This document shows, one piece after another, positions 24,109 through 32,067 of a DNA stretch of 32,067 nucleotides. Under the pieces are notes generated by a model. It was given only the letters and a program-made list of their open reading frames with translations, searched no databases and was not told the DNA's origin. A program made the position numbers and the translations under genes. This DNA comes from a bacterium (GTDB lineage: Bacteria; Acidobacteriota; Thermoanaerobaculia; Multivoradales; J023). The first letter of the stretch is position 1. Every line of letters starts with the position of its first letter. The DNA is taken from assembly GCA_024226315.1 (NCBI GenBank), contig JAAELT010000672.1, positions 1 through 32,067 on the forward strand, in the 5' to 3' direction.

Positions 24109-27100
24109 CTACTCCGTCTTGATCGGCCCGGCCGGACGGTCCGGCATGGTTCTCGGATCCTTCTCCAGCTTCTCGAGAAGCAGCTCGACGGCCTTCTCCA
24201 ACTGCTGGTCGCGACCCTTCAGAAGCTCCGCGGGGTCGTTCTCGACCGGATAGTCGGGTTCGACTCCATGGCCTTCGATCACCCATTCACCGTCGGCTCC
24301 GGCACTGCCGGCCTCCGGCACCATGGTTCGTCCGCCGTCGATCAACGGCGTGCGGCCGGGATAGATCCCCACCACGCCACCCCAGGACCTTTTGCCGACC
24401 AGCGGCCCGAGACCCGCCTCGCGGAAGGCCCAGGCGAACTGGTCGCCGTCCGAAGCCGTGTCTTCGTCCAGCAGACAAACCAGGTGACCGTGGAAGACGG
24501 TGGCCGGCACCGTGTTGGGGATCTCCAGGTTGCGCTCGAAATCGTAACCCATGACCTGACGCCGCAGGCGTTGGATGATCATCGGTGACACGTTGCCGCC
24601 GCCGTTGGAGCGCACGTCGATGACCAGGCCCTGTTTGCGGATCTGGCCGTAGAACCACTTGACCCATTCCCGGATGCCGTTGCTGCCCATGTCGGGCAGG
24701 TGGATGTAACCCACGCGCCCGCCGGTCATCTCTTCGACCAGGCGCCGCCCGCGTTCGGTGAAGGCGAGATAGATCAGGCTGTCCTCGTCGGCGATGGGCC
24801 TCACCATGACGGTCCGCGCCCCGGAGGCAGCGGGCTCCTTGTTGACCAGGAGCTCGACCGGGCCCGGCCCGGCGTGGCGCAGCAGACGAAAAGGATTGTC
24901 GTCACCGGTGAGCGCCTCGCCGTTGATCTCGAGCAGGTAGTCGCCTTCGGCGACGTCGACGCCGATCTCGGTGAGCGGCGAACGGTAGTTGTCCTCCTCG
25001 TTGTGGCCGGCGAAGACGCGTGCGATGCGATAGCGGCCACTGGCCTCGTCGAGCTCGAAGCGGGCGCCGAGGAGCCCGGCATTCGGACGCGGAGGGATCT
25101 CGAAATCGCCGCCCGTGACATAGGCATGCGACACGCTGAGCTCGGCGATCATCTCGCTCATGACGTAGTTGAGGTCGGAACGGTGGCCGACGTGCTCGAG
25201 CAGCGGGCGGTACTGTTCGCGCAAGGCCGGCCAATCGTAGCCGTGCATGTTTTCGGCGTAGAAGAAGTCGCGGAAGCGACGCCACACCTCGTCGAAGATC
25301 TGCGCCCATTCTTCGGCCGGCACCCGGTCGGTCACCAGGGAGGCGGTGGACACCTTCTTCGCCGAGTCCTTGCCGCCAGGTGACGCCTCGTAGAGCTGGA
25401 ACTCGCCGTTCTGGCGGATCAGCATCCGGCCGCGGTCGGGCGACAGGGTGAGGCCCTGGAGGTCGGCCGTGATGGTCGTTTCTTTACGGTCTTCGAGGGA
25501 GAAGAAGACCAGCTCGACGGTGCGGTCGCTCTGGCGCCCGTAGTAGGGAGCCCCGCCTCGGACCAAGGCCAGGTGAGAGTCCTTGACCGCGGCCAAGCCC
25601 AACCAATTGTCCGCGGCCACCGGCACCTGGGCGACGCGGTCGGCGAGACCGTCGAAGTCGATGACGATGGGCCCGACCTCGGTCTTGTCCTTGGCCTCTT
25701 CTTCCTCATCGTCCTCGTCTTTGGTCTTCTTGCCCTTGCCGCTCTTCTTCTCCTTTTTCCCGGCCTTGTCGTCGTCGGCCTTCTGGTCCCCGTCTTCGAC
25801 CTCCACTTCGTCGCTGCGCGTCGGAAAGGGGTGAGCCACGTCCTTGCGCAGAGCCATGGCGTAGACCAGGGTCGCGCGGTTCACCGCGTAGTTGAACTCG
25901 GCCTGGCCGAGCTGTGGATGGAACTCGCGGCGGCTGACGTAGAAGAGGTACTCGCCATCCGGATCCCAGCTCGGCGAGTCTTCGCCGAAGATCCCGTCGG
26001 TGACCCGGTGAAGCGTCCGGTCCTCGCGGCTCCAGATGTGGATCGCCCGCTGGCCGCTGTCTTCGGCCAGGGTCAGGGCGAGGAAACGGCTGTCGGGAGA
26101 CCACTCGTAGCCGAGACCGAATGGAACGCCGTCGTCGGCCACCTCCACGACCTCGCGAGTCCCCCCGGAGGGGGGCGAACGGGTCGACGCGACGTCGAGC
26201 ACGAAGAGCCGGTTCTGCTGATTGCGGTAGGCGAGGTAGCGGCCGTCGGGAGACCAGGAGAGATCGTAGTGGAGACCCGTGCTGGCGCCTTCCGTTCCGG
26301 TCAGCTGCTCGGGCTCGCCGCGACCGTCCTGGGCCATGACCCAGATCTCCTCCTCGCCGCTGCGATCGGAAGCGAAAGCGATGCGCCGGCCGTCGGGAGA
26401 CCAGGCGGGCTCCCGGTCGTGGGCGCCGGGGCTGCGGGTGAGGTTACGGGTCGGGCCGTGCTCGATGGGGACACTGAAAATGTCGCCGCGCGCGGCGAAG
26501 ACCGCCCGCTTGCCCTCGGGTGCGAGGCCGAAATCCCTGATTAGGCCGGCGACCGAAGTGCGAGCCGGGCGGCTGGCGAGGCCGTCGCTCGGCACCCGGA
26601 TCGAGATCGACCGCACCTCGCCGGACGCGACGTCGAAGATCCGCAGCCCGCCGTTGAGCTCGAAGACGATACGGCTTTCCTCGTCGGAGCTCGGCCAGCG
26701 GACGTCCCACTCCTGCTCGTGGGTGAGCTGTTCCGTCTCCCGGCTGGCCGTGTCGTAGGCGTAGAGATTGAGCTTGCCGTCGCGGTCGGACGCGAAGTAG
26801 ATCACCTCACCGATCCACATCGGATCGCGATCGGTGCGCGGATCCGCGGTGATGTTGCGGCTGTCGTGGGTCGTCAGGTCGAAGATGTGGAGATCCTGAG
26901 CCCAGCCGCCCTGGTAGCGCTTCCAATGCCGGAAGTCGCGGGTCACCGGCGAGTAGACGACCTTGGCGCCGTCGGGGGAGAAGGCGCCACCGCCCGACTC
27001 GGGCATCGGCAGGGCCTCGGGCAGCCCGCCTTCGAGGCTGACGGTGAAAAGCTGGGTGTCGCCCAGGTCCCAGCCGTCGCGAAACGACCGGAAGAGCACG

Positions 27101-27522
27101 GCCGAGCCGTCGGGGGTCCAGCCGTAGACCTGGTTGTCATAGCCCCAACGCGGCGGCAGCGGTCCGGGCGCCGGATAGTAAGTCAGCTGCCGGGGGACGC
27201 CGCCGCCGGCCGGCACGACGTAGACCTGCTCGTCGCCGTCGTACTGACCGGTGAAGGCGATCCACTGACCGTCGGGGGAGAACCGGGCGAAGAGCTCCAC
27301 CCCGGGATGGGTGGTCAGCTGCACCGCGGTGCCACCAACCGCCGGCGCGAGCCAGATGTCGCCGGCATGGGTGAAGGCGACACGGTCGCCGTGGAGGTCG
27401 GGGAAGCGCAGCAACCGTGTCTCGCCGGCCCCCTTCCGGGGGGACGTTGTCTGGGCGATGAGCAGAGAGGCGAGGCTGGCGAGGATGGCGAGGTGGACGA
27501 GGACAGGCAGGGTTCGGCGCAT
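24109..27522 (-). CDS. Tricorn-type S41 family protease with beta-propeller domains, secreted
   Basis: The 1137-residue protein has a signal peptide (ending near LLIAQT), many WD40-like PD40 blades (FSPDGQWIAFTG, WSPDGRRIAFASDRSG, WSPDGRYLAYR) forming two propellers, a Lys/Glu/Asp-rich low-complexity linker (about 575-625), a PDZ domain and a C-terminal S41 peptidase core. Residues matching the Tricorn catalytic set are visible: Ser798-His799 (VSHAYV), Ser1024-Asp1025 (TASDGDQF) and Glu1088 (GVEPD). Archaeal Tricorn is cytoplasmic and trims proteasome products; this signal-bearing homologue should work in the periplasm or outside the cell on peptides. Secreted Tricorn homologues of this kind are frequent in Acidobacteriota. 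No partner aminopeptidase is adjacent. Confidence 0.92.
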   Translation of the reverse strand: MRRTLPVLVHLAILASLASLLIAQTTSPRKGAGETRLLRFPDLHGDRVAFTHAGDIWLAPAVGGTAVQLTTHPGVELFARFSPDGQWIAFTGQYDGDEQVYVVPAGGGVPRQLTYYPAPGPLPPRWGYDNQVYGWTPDGSAVLFRSFRDGWDLGDTQLFTVSLEGGLPEALPMPESGGGAFSPDGAKVVYSPVTRDFRHWKRYQGGWAQDLHIFDLTTHDSRNITADPRTDRDPMWIGEVIYFASDRDGKLNLYAYDTASRETEQLTHEQEWDVRWPSSDEESRIVFELNGGLRIFDVASGEVRSISIRVPSDGLASRPARTSVAGLIRDFGLAPEGKRAVFAARGDIFSVPIEHGPTRNLTRSPGAHDREPAWSPDGRRIAFASDRSGEEEIWVMAQDGRGEPEQLTGTEGASTGLHYDLSWSPDGRYLAYRNQQNRLFVLDVASTRSPPSGGTREVVEVADDGVPFGLGYEWSPDSRFLALTLAEDSGQRAIHIWSREDRTLHRVTDGIFGEDSPSWDPDGEYLFYVSRREFHPQLGQAEFNYAVNRATLVYAMALRKDVAHPFPTRSDEVEVEDGDQKADDDKAGKKEKKSGKGKKTKDEDDEEEEAKDKTEVGPIVIDFDGLADRVAQVPVAADNWLGLAAVKDSHLALVRGGAPYYGRQSDRTVELVFFSLEDRKETTITADLQGLTLSPDRGRMLIRQNGEFQLYEASPGGKDSAKKVSTASLVTDRVPAEEWAQIFDEVWRRFRDFFYAENMHGYDWPALREQYRPLLEHVGHRSDLNYVMSEMIAELSVSHAYVTGGDFEIPPRPNAGLLGARFELDEASGRYRIARVFAGHNEEDNYRSPLTEIGVDVAEGDYLLEINGEALTGDDNPFRLLRHAGPGPVELLVNKEPAASGARTVMVRPIADEDSLIYLAFTERGRRLVEEMTGGRVGYIHLPDMGSNGIREWVKWFYGQIRKQGLVIDVRSNGGGNVSPMIIQRLRRQVMGYDFERNLEIPNTVPATVFHGHLVCLLDEDTASDGDQFAWAFREAGLGPLVGKRSWGGVVGIYPGRTPLIDGGRTMVPEAGSAGADGEWVIEGHGVEPDYPVENDPAELLKGRDQQLEKAVELLLEKLEKDPRTMPDRPAGPIKTE

Positions 27523-27791
27523 GGTTTTCTCCGCGGCGGATCAGAGCAGGATTTGATTCTTGGGAAATGGCTGGTCGACAGCTACTAGAAGTACGGCAAG
27601 CCGGCTGTCGGGTTTTGGCGCAGACAGGCGACGACGGTGGCCGGCTCTCCCTTCGGAAGCCGCCGAGTACGTCTGCCGGCGGCGCCCGCCTACGCCGCGC
27701 CCGCAGGCTTGGTTTCTTCGCGAACCGGCATGGCCGGTGGATGGCAACTTCGGATATCCTTGCCGCGATCGGCGAATAGGCGAGCTCTGAC
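27523..27791. promoter_or_regulatory. Divergent promoter region between the protease and hydroxylase operon
   Basis: This 269-bp spacer has no supported gene. Two adjoining dyads lie 54-75 bp before the hydroxylase operon start: TTCGCGAA (27717-27724) and ACCGGC-ATG-GCCGGT (27724-27738). They are good candidates for a regulator binding site. I see no convincing sigma-70 boxes. Confidence 0.4.
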
Positions 27792-28367
27792 ATGACGCAC
27801 GCGATGACGACCCTCACCCTGCGGGTGAACGGCGAGGACCACACGGTGGCCTTTCCCGCCCACCACACCCTCCTCGAAGTGCTGCGGGAGCGCTGCGGCC
27901 TGACCGGCACCAAGCACGGCTGCGAGCTCGGCGAGTGCGGCACCTGCACGGTGCTGGTCGACGGCCGGGCGGTCCTCTCCTGCCTGATGCTGGCCGTCGA
28001 GACGGAAGACCGCTCGATCGAGACCGTGGAGGGTCTCATGGACGGCAACCGCCTGCATCCGCTGCAGGCCGCCTTCGCCGACCTCGGGGCCGCCCAGTGC
28101 GGCTATTGCACGCCGGGTGTCCTGATGACGTCCAAAGCGCTGCTGGAAGCCGACGGCGACCCCAGCGAAGCCGAGATCCGCGAAGCGCTATCCGGCAACC
28201 TCTGCCGCTGCACCGGCTACCACAAGATCGTCCAGGCGGTCCTCTGGGCGGCCGCCAGATTGCGCGGCGAAGACTCGGCGCCGTCCGCCGAGGTCTTCTA
28301 CGGTTCGCCGCCGCCCGGGCAGGAAGCCTCCTCCTCCTCCTCCTCGGAGGCCCACGACGATGACTGA
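27792..28367 (+). CDS. hcrC: Molybdenum hydroxylase, 2x[2Fe-2S] small subunit (4-hydroxybenzoyl-CoA reductase gamma-like)
   Basis: The 191-residue protein has a plant-ferredoxin-type cluster at Cys44, Cys49, Cys52 and Cys64 (CELGECGTC ... LSC) and an all-helical second cluster domain at Cys103, Cys106, Cys138 and Cys140 (QCGYCTPG, NLCRCTGYHK). This is the small subunit of xanthine-oxidase-type hydroxylases; the large and FAD subunits follow directly. It relays electrons between the FAD subunit and the molybdenum site. About 25 extra residues at the C-terminus include six consecutive serines encoded by a CCT tract. Its stop overlaps the large subunit start by 8 bp, showing translational coupling. 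The start could also be the ATG four codons later. Assignment to the HCR type rests mainly on the third gene. Confidence 0.88.
   Translation: MTHAMTTLTLRVNGEDHTVAFPAHHTLLEVLRERCGLTGTKHGCELGECGTCTVLVDGRAVLSCLMLAVETEDRSIETVEGLMDGNRLHPLQAAFADLGAAQCGYCTPGVLMTSKALLEADGDPSEAEIREALSGNLCRCTGYHKIVQAVLWAAARLRGEDSAPSAEVFYGSPPPGQEASSSSSSEAHDDD
28327..28350 (+). repeat. (CCT)6 tract next to the large-subunit ribosome binding site
   Basis: Six CCT units (28327-28344) are followed at once by CGGAGG, and GGAGG (28346-28350) is the ribosome site for the ATG at 28360. CCTCC in the tract can pair with GGAGG, so the mRNA could hide the site until ribosomes finish the upstream gene. Changes in unit number keep the reading frame. 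Confidence 0.6.
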
Positions 28368-30852
28368 GCCCCGAGCCGCTCTGAACCTGATCGGCAAACC
28401 CTTCCGCCGGGTCGACGGCCGGGCCAAGGTCACCGGCCAGACCCGCTTCGCCGACGATCTCACCTTTCCCCGCATGTGCTTCATGCGGCTTCACCGCAGC
28501 ACCGTGCCGCACGCGCGGATCGTCGAGATCCACCTGGAGAAGGCCGAAAAGATGCCGGGCGTCCTGGGCTTTCTCACCGGCGAGGACCTGCCCGTCTCCT
28601 TCGGCATCCTGCCGATGTCGCGCGACGAGCATGGTCTGGCGGTCGGCAAGGTCCGCTACGTCGGCGATCCGGTGGTGGCGGTGGCGGCGCTCACCGAGGA
28701 GCAGGCGGAAGCAGCGGCGCGGGCGGTCGAGATCGAGTACGAGCCCCTGGCGACCATCTCGAGCGTCGAGGAGGCGCTGGCGAACCCGGAGCCCCGGATC
28801 CACGAGCACGGCTCCGGGGGCAACCTGCACCGCAAGAAATCGATGATCTTCGGCGACCTCGAGCAGGGTTTCGAGGAGGCCGACGTGATCTTCGAGGACA
28901 CCCTTTTCTACGGCGGCAACACCCACCTGGCGATGGAACAGCACGCCTCGGTGGCGGTGCCCGAGGACGACGAGCGGGTGACGCTCTACTCTTCGACCCA
29001 GATCCCCCACTATGTCCACCGGGCGCTGGCTCGGGTGCTCGAGCTGCCGGCCTCGCGGGTGCGGGTCGTCGCCTGCCCCAACGGCGGCGGCTTCGGCGGC
29101 AAGAGCGACATCATGAACCATGAGATCGTGACCGCCAAGATGGCCCTGGTGCTCGGCCGGCCGGTCAAAATCTCCCTGACCCGCGAAGAGGTCTTCTACT
29201 GCCACCGGGGCCGCCACCCGATGCTGATGCACCTGCGCACCGGCTTCGGCAAGGACGGCAGCCTGAAAGCCCAGCATCTGAAAACCGCGCTCGACGGCGG
29301 CGCCTACTCCAGCTACGGCGTCGCCAGCACCCTCTACGCCGGCGCCCTGCAGACGGCGACCTACGAGCTGCCGCGCTACCGTTTCGACACCCTGCGAGCC
29401 TTCACCAACAAACCGCCCTGCGGCCCCAAGCGCGGCCACGGCACCCCGCAGCCGCGCTTCGGCTACGAGGTCCACCTCGACAAGGCCGCCCACGCGCTCG
29501 GCATCGACCCGGCCGACCTGCGCTTGCGCAACCTGGCGCCGGCGGGGTTGATCACGGCCAACTGGCTGCAACTGAGCAGCGTCGGGCTCGGCCGCTGCAT
29601 CGAGGCGGTGGTGGAAGGCAGCGGCTGGCGCCGGCGCTACGGCAAGCTTCCCCACGGCCGCGGCCTGGGGCTCGCCTGCGGCGCCTACATCTGCGGCGTC
29701 GGCCTGCCGCTCTATCGCGGCGAGATGCCCCACTCCGGGGTGCAGCTCAAGCTCGACCGCTCCGGCGGCGTGGCGGTCTTCTGCGGCCAGGCCGAGATCG
29801 GCCAGGGCTCCGACAGCGTGCTGGCGGCGATCGTCGCCGAGGTGCTGGGCATCGAGCTCGCCGACATCCGCCTGGTGGTGGCCGACACCGATCTGACCCC
29901 GGTCGAGTTCGGCAGCTACGCGTCGCGGGTCACGGTGATGATGGGCAACGCCGCCTACGACGGCGCGCAGCGCGCCCGCGAGCTGATCGCCACGGCGGTC
30001 GCCGAACGGTTCGAGGTCGACTCCGAGCGCCTGGTGTTCGCCGAGAGCCGGGTCTTCGACGCCGAGGATCCCGAGAAAGGCCTGAGCTTCGCCGCCGCGG
30101 TGGCGATCGCCGAGACCCGCTTCGGCACCCTCGGCACCACCGGCTCCTACCGGCCGCCGACGCCGCCGGGACGCTTTCAGGGCTCGGGCGTCGGGCCGTC
30201 GCCGACCTACTCCTACTCCGCGGCGGTGATCGAGGTGGAGGTCGATCCGGCCACCGGCCTCTTCGACGTGGAGCACGTCTGGATCGCCCACGACATCGGC
30301 AGGTGCATCAACCCGGCGCTGGTAGTGGGCCAGGTCGAGGGCAGCGTCTACATGGGGCTCGGCGAGGTGATGATGGAGGAGCAGGCCTTCCGGCGGCTGC
30401 CGCCGCGCCTCTCCGGCGCCCTGGTCCACAAGACGCCGTCGCTGCTCGAGTACAAGAGCCCGACCTTCCGCGACGTGCCGCCGGTGACCACCTACCTGAT
30501 CGAGGAGCCCGATCCGGCGGGTCCCTTCGGCGCCAAGGAGGTGGGGCAGGGACCGCTGCTGCCCATCCCGCCGGCGGCGGCCAACGCCGTCTTCGACGCC
30601 GTTGGCGTGCGCGTCGACCAGGTGCCGATCCATCCGCACATGATCTTGAGGGCCCTGGAGGACAAGGCCCGGGGCAAGGAAGGGCGCTTCGGCCCGGCAG
30701 CGTTCCCGGACGTCGACTTCCCGAGGAACCTGATCGTCCCAACGCCCGCGGAGGGTGGCGACGGCACCGCGCTGAACGATCCCCGGAGCCAGAAGCAGGC
30801 CGGGCGGCAGGCCGCCAAGGAGAAGCCGAGTGCTGCGTCTGCCCCGGTTTGA
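28360..30852 (+). CDS. hcrA: Molybdenum hydroxylase large subunit (4-hydroxybenzoyl-CoA reductase alpha-like)
   Basis: The 830-residue catalytic subunit of the xanthine oxidase family binds the molybdopterin cytosine dinucleotide cofactor. Visible motifs are GGGFGGK (242-248), KRGHGTPQP around Arg358-His360, CGQAEIGQGSD (Gln477, Glu479) and the C-terminal FGAKEVGQGP with Glu727 in the place of the active-site base. The body matches the 4-hydroxybenzoyl-CoA reductase/aerobic CO-dehydrogenase-like branch; it lacks the AYRCSFR loop of CO dehydrogenase. About 60 residues at the C-terminus (from DKARGKEG) go beyond the usual family length and look disordered. There is no signal peptide. The gene overlaps both neighbours (8 bp and 23 bp). 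A substrate of the aromatic acyl-CoA type is likely but not proven. Confidence 0.85.
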   Translation: MTEPRAALNLIGKPFRRVDGRAKVTGQTRFADDLTFPRMCFMRLHRSTVPHARIVEIHLEKAEKMPGVLGFLTGEDLPVSFGILPMSRDEHGLAVGKVRYVGDPVVAVAALTEEQAEAAARAVEIEYEPLATISSVEEALANPEPRIHEHGSGGNLHRKKSMIFGDLEQGFEEADVIFEDTLFYGGNTHLAMEQHASVAVPEDDERVTLYSSTQIPHYVHRALARVLELPASRVRVVACPNGGGFGGKSDIMNHEIVTAKMALVLGRPVKISLTREEVFYCHRGRHPMLMHLRTGFGKDGSLKAQHLKTALDGGAYSSYGVASTLYAGALQTATYELPRYRFDTLRAFTNKPPCGPKRGHGTPQPRFGYEVHLDKAAHALGIDPADLRLRNLAPAGLITANWLQLSSVGLGRCIEAVVEGSGWRRRYGKLPHGRGLGLACGAYICGVGLPLYRGEMPHSGVQLKLDRSGGVAVFCGQAEIGQGSDSVLAAIVAEVLGIELADIRLVVADTDLTPVEFGSYASRVTVMMGNAAYDGAQRARELIATAVAERFEVDSERLVFAESRVFDAEDPEKGLSFAAAVAIAETRFGTLGTTGSYRPPTPPGRFQGSGVGPSPTYSYSAAVIEVEVDPATGLFDVEHVWIAHDIGRCINPALVVGQVEGSVYMGLGEVMMEEQAFRRLPPRLSGALVHKTPSLLEYKSPTFRDVPPVTTYLIEEPDPAGPFGAKEVGQGPLLPIPPAAANAVFDAVGVRVDQVPIHPHMILRALEDKARGKEGRFGPAAFPDVDFPRNLIVPTPAEGGDGTALNDPRSQKQAGRQAAKEKPSAASAPV

Positions 30853-31876
30853 GTTTCGCGTCGCCGGCAGCGCCTCCGAGGCGGTCGCGATCCTCGCCGG
30901 CGAGGGCCCCGGCACCCGGCTGGTGGCCGGCGGTACCGATCTGTGGCCCAACATGAAGCGCCGCCACCAGAGCGCCCGCACCGTGGTCAGCCTGATGTCG
31001 ATCCCCGAGCTGCAAGGCATCGTGGGAAACGGCGGAGGAGAAGGCGAGCTGCGAATCGGCGCCACCACCTGTCTCGCCGACGTCGCGGCCAGCGCCACCG
31101 TCCGCGAGCGGTACCCCGCCCTGGCGCGGGCGGTGGACGCGATCTCTTCGCCGCCGCTGCGCAACATGGGCACCCTGGGCGGCAACCTCTGTCTCGACAC
31201 GCGCTGCACGTACTACAACCAGACCGAGGAGTGGCGCCGTTCGATCGACTACTGCATGAAGGAAGCGGGCAGCGTCTGCTGGGTGGCCCCCAGCTCGCCG
31301 CGTTGCTGGGCCCACTCGGCCAGCGACTCGGCGCCGATGCTCGCCGCCCTCGGCGGCCGGGTGAAGCTGGTGTCGGCGGCCGGCGAGCGGGTCCTACCCG
31401 TCGCCGAGCTGTTCGCCAACGACGGCATCGACTACCTCGAGAAGGCCGCGGACGAGCTCCTCACCGAGGTCCTGCTGCCGCCGGAGTCCGACAGCCGGCA
31501 TTCGAAGTCGTCGTTCTGGAAGCTCCGGCGCCGCGGCTCGATCGACTTCGCGGTGCTGTCGGTGGCCGCCTGGGTGCGGACCGACGCGGCGGGGGTGGTG
31601 GAAGAGGCGAGGATCTACCTCGGCGCCGTCGCCTCGGCGCCGCTCGCGGCGACCTCGGCGGCCGCGGCGCTGCTCGGCGAGCCCCTCGGCGAGGAGAGCA
31701 TCGCCGAAGCCGCCCGCCGCGCCCGCAAGGCCGCCACGCCGATGGACAACACCGACTTCCAGGTCCAGTGGCGGGGGCGGATGGTCGAGCTCTACACCGC
31801 CGCCGCGCTGCGCGAGATCGCCGGCCTCGACCCGGGGGTGCGTGCGCCGCGGCACCTCACCGTGCTTTCCTCGTGA
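30830..31876 (+). CDS. hcrB: Molybdenum hydroxylase FAD subunit with extra [4Fe-4S] loop (4-hydroxybenzoyl-CoA reductase beta-like)
   Basis: The start is GTG 30830 with AAGGAG upstream, inside the end of the large subunit gene. The 348-residue protein has the FAD-binding motifs LVAGGTDL (31-38) and NMGTLGGNLC (112-121). Between them and the C-terminal domain is a cysteine loop with Cys126, Cys142, Cys150 and Cys159. The spacing (16, 8, 9) equals that of the [4Fe-4S] loop in Thauera 4-hydroxybenzoyl-CoA reductase beta, a feature absent from ordinary xanthine-oxidase-type FAD subunits. That extra cluster lets HCR receive low-potential electrons, from ferredoxin, to remove the phenolic hydroxyl. 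This strongly supports an HCR-type enzyme and hence anaerobic aromatic metabolism, though related substrates remain possible. Confidence 0.9.
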   Translation: MLRLPRFEFRVAGSASEAVAILAGEGPGTRLVAGGTDLWPNMKRRHQSARTVVSLMSIPELQGIVGNGGGEGELRIGATTCLADVAASATVRERYPALARAVDAISSPPLRNMGTLGGNLCLDTRCTYYNQTEEWRRSIDYCMKEAGSVCWVAPSSPRCWAHSASDSAPMLAALGGRVKLVSAAGERVLPVAELFANDGIDYLEKAADELLTEVLLPPESDSRHSKSSFWKLRRRGSIDFAVLSVAAWVRTDAAGVVEEARIYLGAVASAPLAATSAAAALLGEPLGEESIAEAARRARKAATPMDNTDFQVQWRGRMVELYTAAALREIAGLDPGVRAPRHLTVLSS

Positions 31877-31897
31877 AGCCGCGCTCGAGCTCCCGTC

Positions 31898-32067
31898 ATG
31901 CCGCCGAAGACACCGCCCCTTCTCCTTCGCCGGCTGCGAGCTCGAGCGTTCCTTCAGATCGTCACCTGGCTCGTAGCAGGTCCGGTGTCGGCTCAGATCG
32001 CCCCGCCGTGGGATCGACTCCCGGGAGGGTCCCACGACGTCGGATTCAAGGTCGAGCAGCGCTTCGA
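31898..32067 (+). CDS. Secreted protein, start only (3' partial)
   Basis: From ATG 31898 the frame stays open to the window edge (56 codons). It encodes a basic start, a hydrophobic helix (FLQIVTWLVAGP) and a likely cleavage site at VSAQ, then IAPPWDRLPGGSHDVGFKVEQRFD. The WDRL-x-GxHxVGF-x pattern is seen at the start of secreted hydrolases (alpha/beta or dienelactone-hydrolase-like) in acidobacteria, but 56 residues are too few to be sure. It begins 21 bp after the hydroxylase FAD subunit and could be in the same transcript. Confidence 0.6.
   Translation, partial: MPPKTPPLLLRRLRARAFLQIVTWLVAGPVSAQIAPPWDRLPGGSHDVGFKVEQRF

Noticed and set aside
22399..24588. Long plus-strand frame opposite the permease and the protease end
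   Set aside because: Mostly antisense shadow. Only its short part near 23908-24050 resembles a real N-terminus, which I report separately.
28036..31209. Open frame of over 1000 codons on the minus strand opposite the hydroxylase genes
   Set aside because: It crosses three well-supported plus-strand genes and has biased, repeat-free composition without family features; a shadow.

Overview
The window is GC-rich, gene-dense bacterial DNA. I infer an Acidobacteriota, probably of a Thermoanaerobaculia-like lineage. The reasons are an ADOP-type orphan permease (a family expanded in acidobacteria), a secreted Tricorn-type protease homologue, and a 14-blade ligand-sensing propeller protein. A dockerin-like calcium motif of a style common in Planctomycetes is also present, so the phylum is an inference. 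I see no rRNA, tRNA, CRISPR array or complete mobile element.

Region 1 (about 589-11231, plus strand) is one tightly packed operon and the most interesting part of the window. It encodes a pentaheme cytochrome with a dockerin-like and membrane-anchor tail, a gamma-type subunit with two cytochrome c domains fused to an ethylbenzene-dehydrogenase-type heme domain, and a Tat-exported molybdopterin catalytic subunit. These are followed by a small conserved protein, an iron-sulfur beta subunit, a TorD/NarJ-type chaperone and a zinc-ribbon protein of unknown role. The alpha and beta subunits resemble periplasmic nitrite oxidoreductase (NXR) and its nitrate-reductase-like relatives of the type II DMSO reductase family. 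No NarI-like membrane subunit is present, so the complex probably works outside the cytoplasmic membrane and exchanges electrons through c-type hemes. Nitrite oxidation and nitrate (or other oxyanion) reduction cannot be separated from sequence alone.

Region 2 (11314-14426) is a patchwork: a secreted PQQ-type beta-propeller protein (minus), a cupredoxin-like gene that breaks off at its copper-ligand cysteine and runs into an unrelated C-terminal fragment, and a flavin reductase gene (minus) in lower-GC DNA flanked by a 16-bp direct repeat.

Region 3 (14587-17926, minus) holds a di-iron cluster-repair protein (Ric), a flavin-dependent halogenase-like enzyme and a HemN-like radical SAM protein. 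The last two look like a small tailoring unit. Ric fits an organism that meets nitric oxide or oxidative damage, which agrees with the NXR/Nar-like operon.

Region 4 (18045-27522, minus) contains a propeller/Y_Y_Y/SpoIIE-phosphatase signalling protein downstream of an ADOP permease, an intergenic stretch with a possible remnant of a TonB-receptor-type gene, and a large Tricorn-like protease.

Region 5 (27792-31876, plus) is a three-gene molybdenum hydroxylase operon. Its FAD subunit carries the four-cysteine loop, with the spacing known from 4-hydroxybenzoyl-CoA reductase, so anaerobic aromatic metabolism is likely. The window opens in the 3' end of a histidine kinase and closes in the 5' end of a secreted protein.
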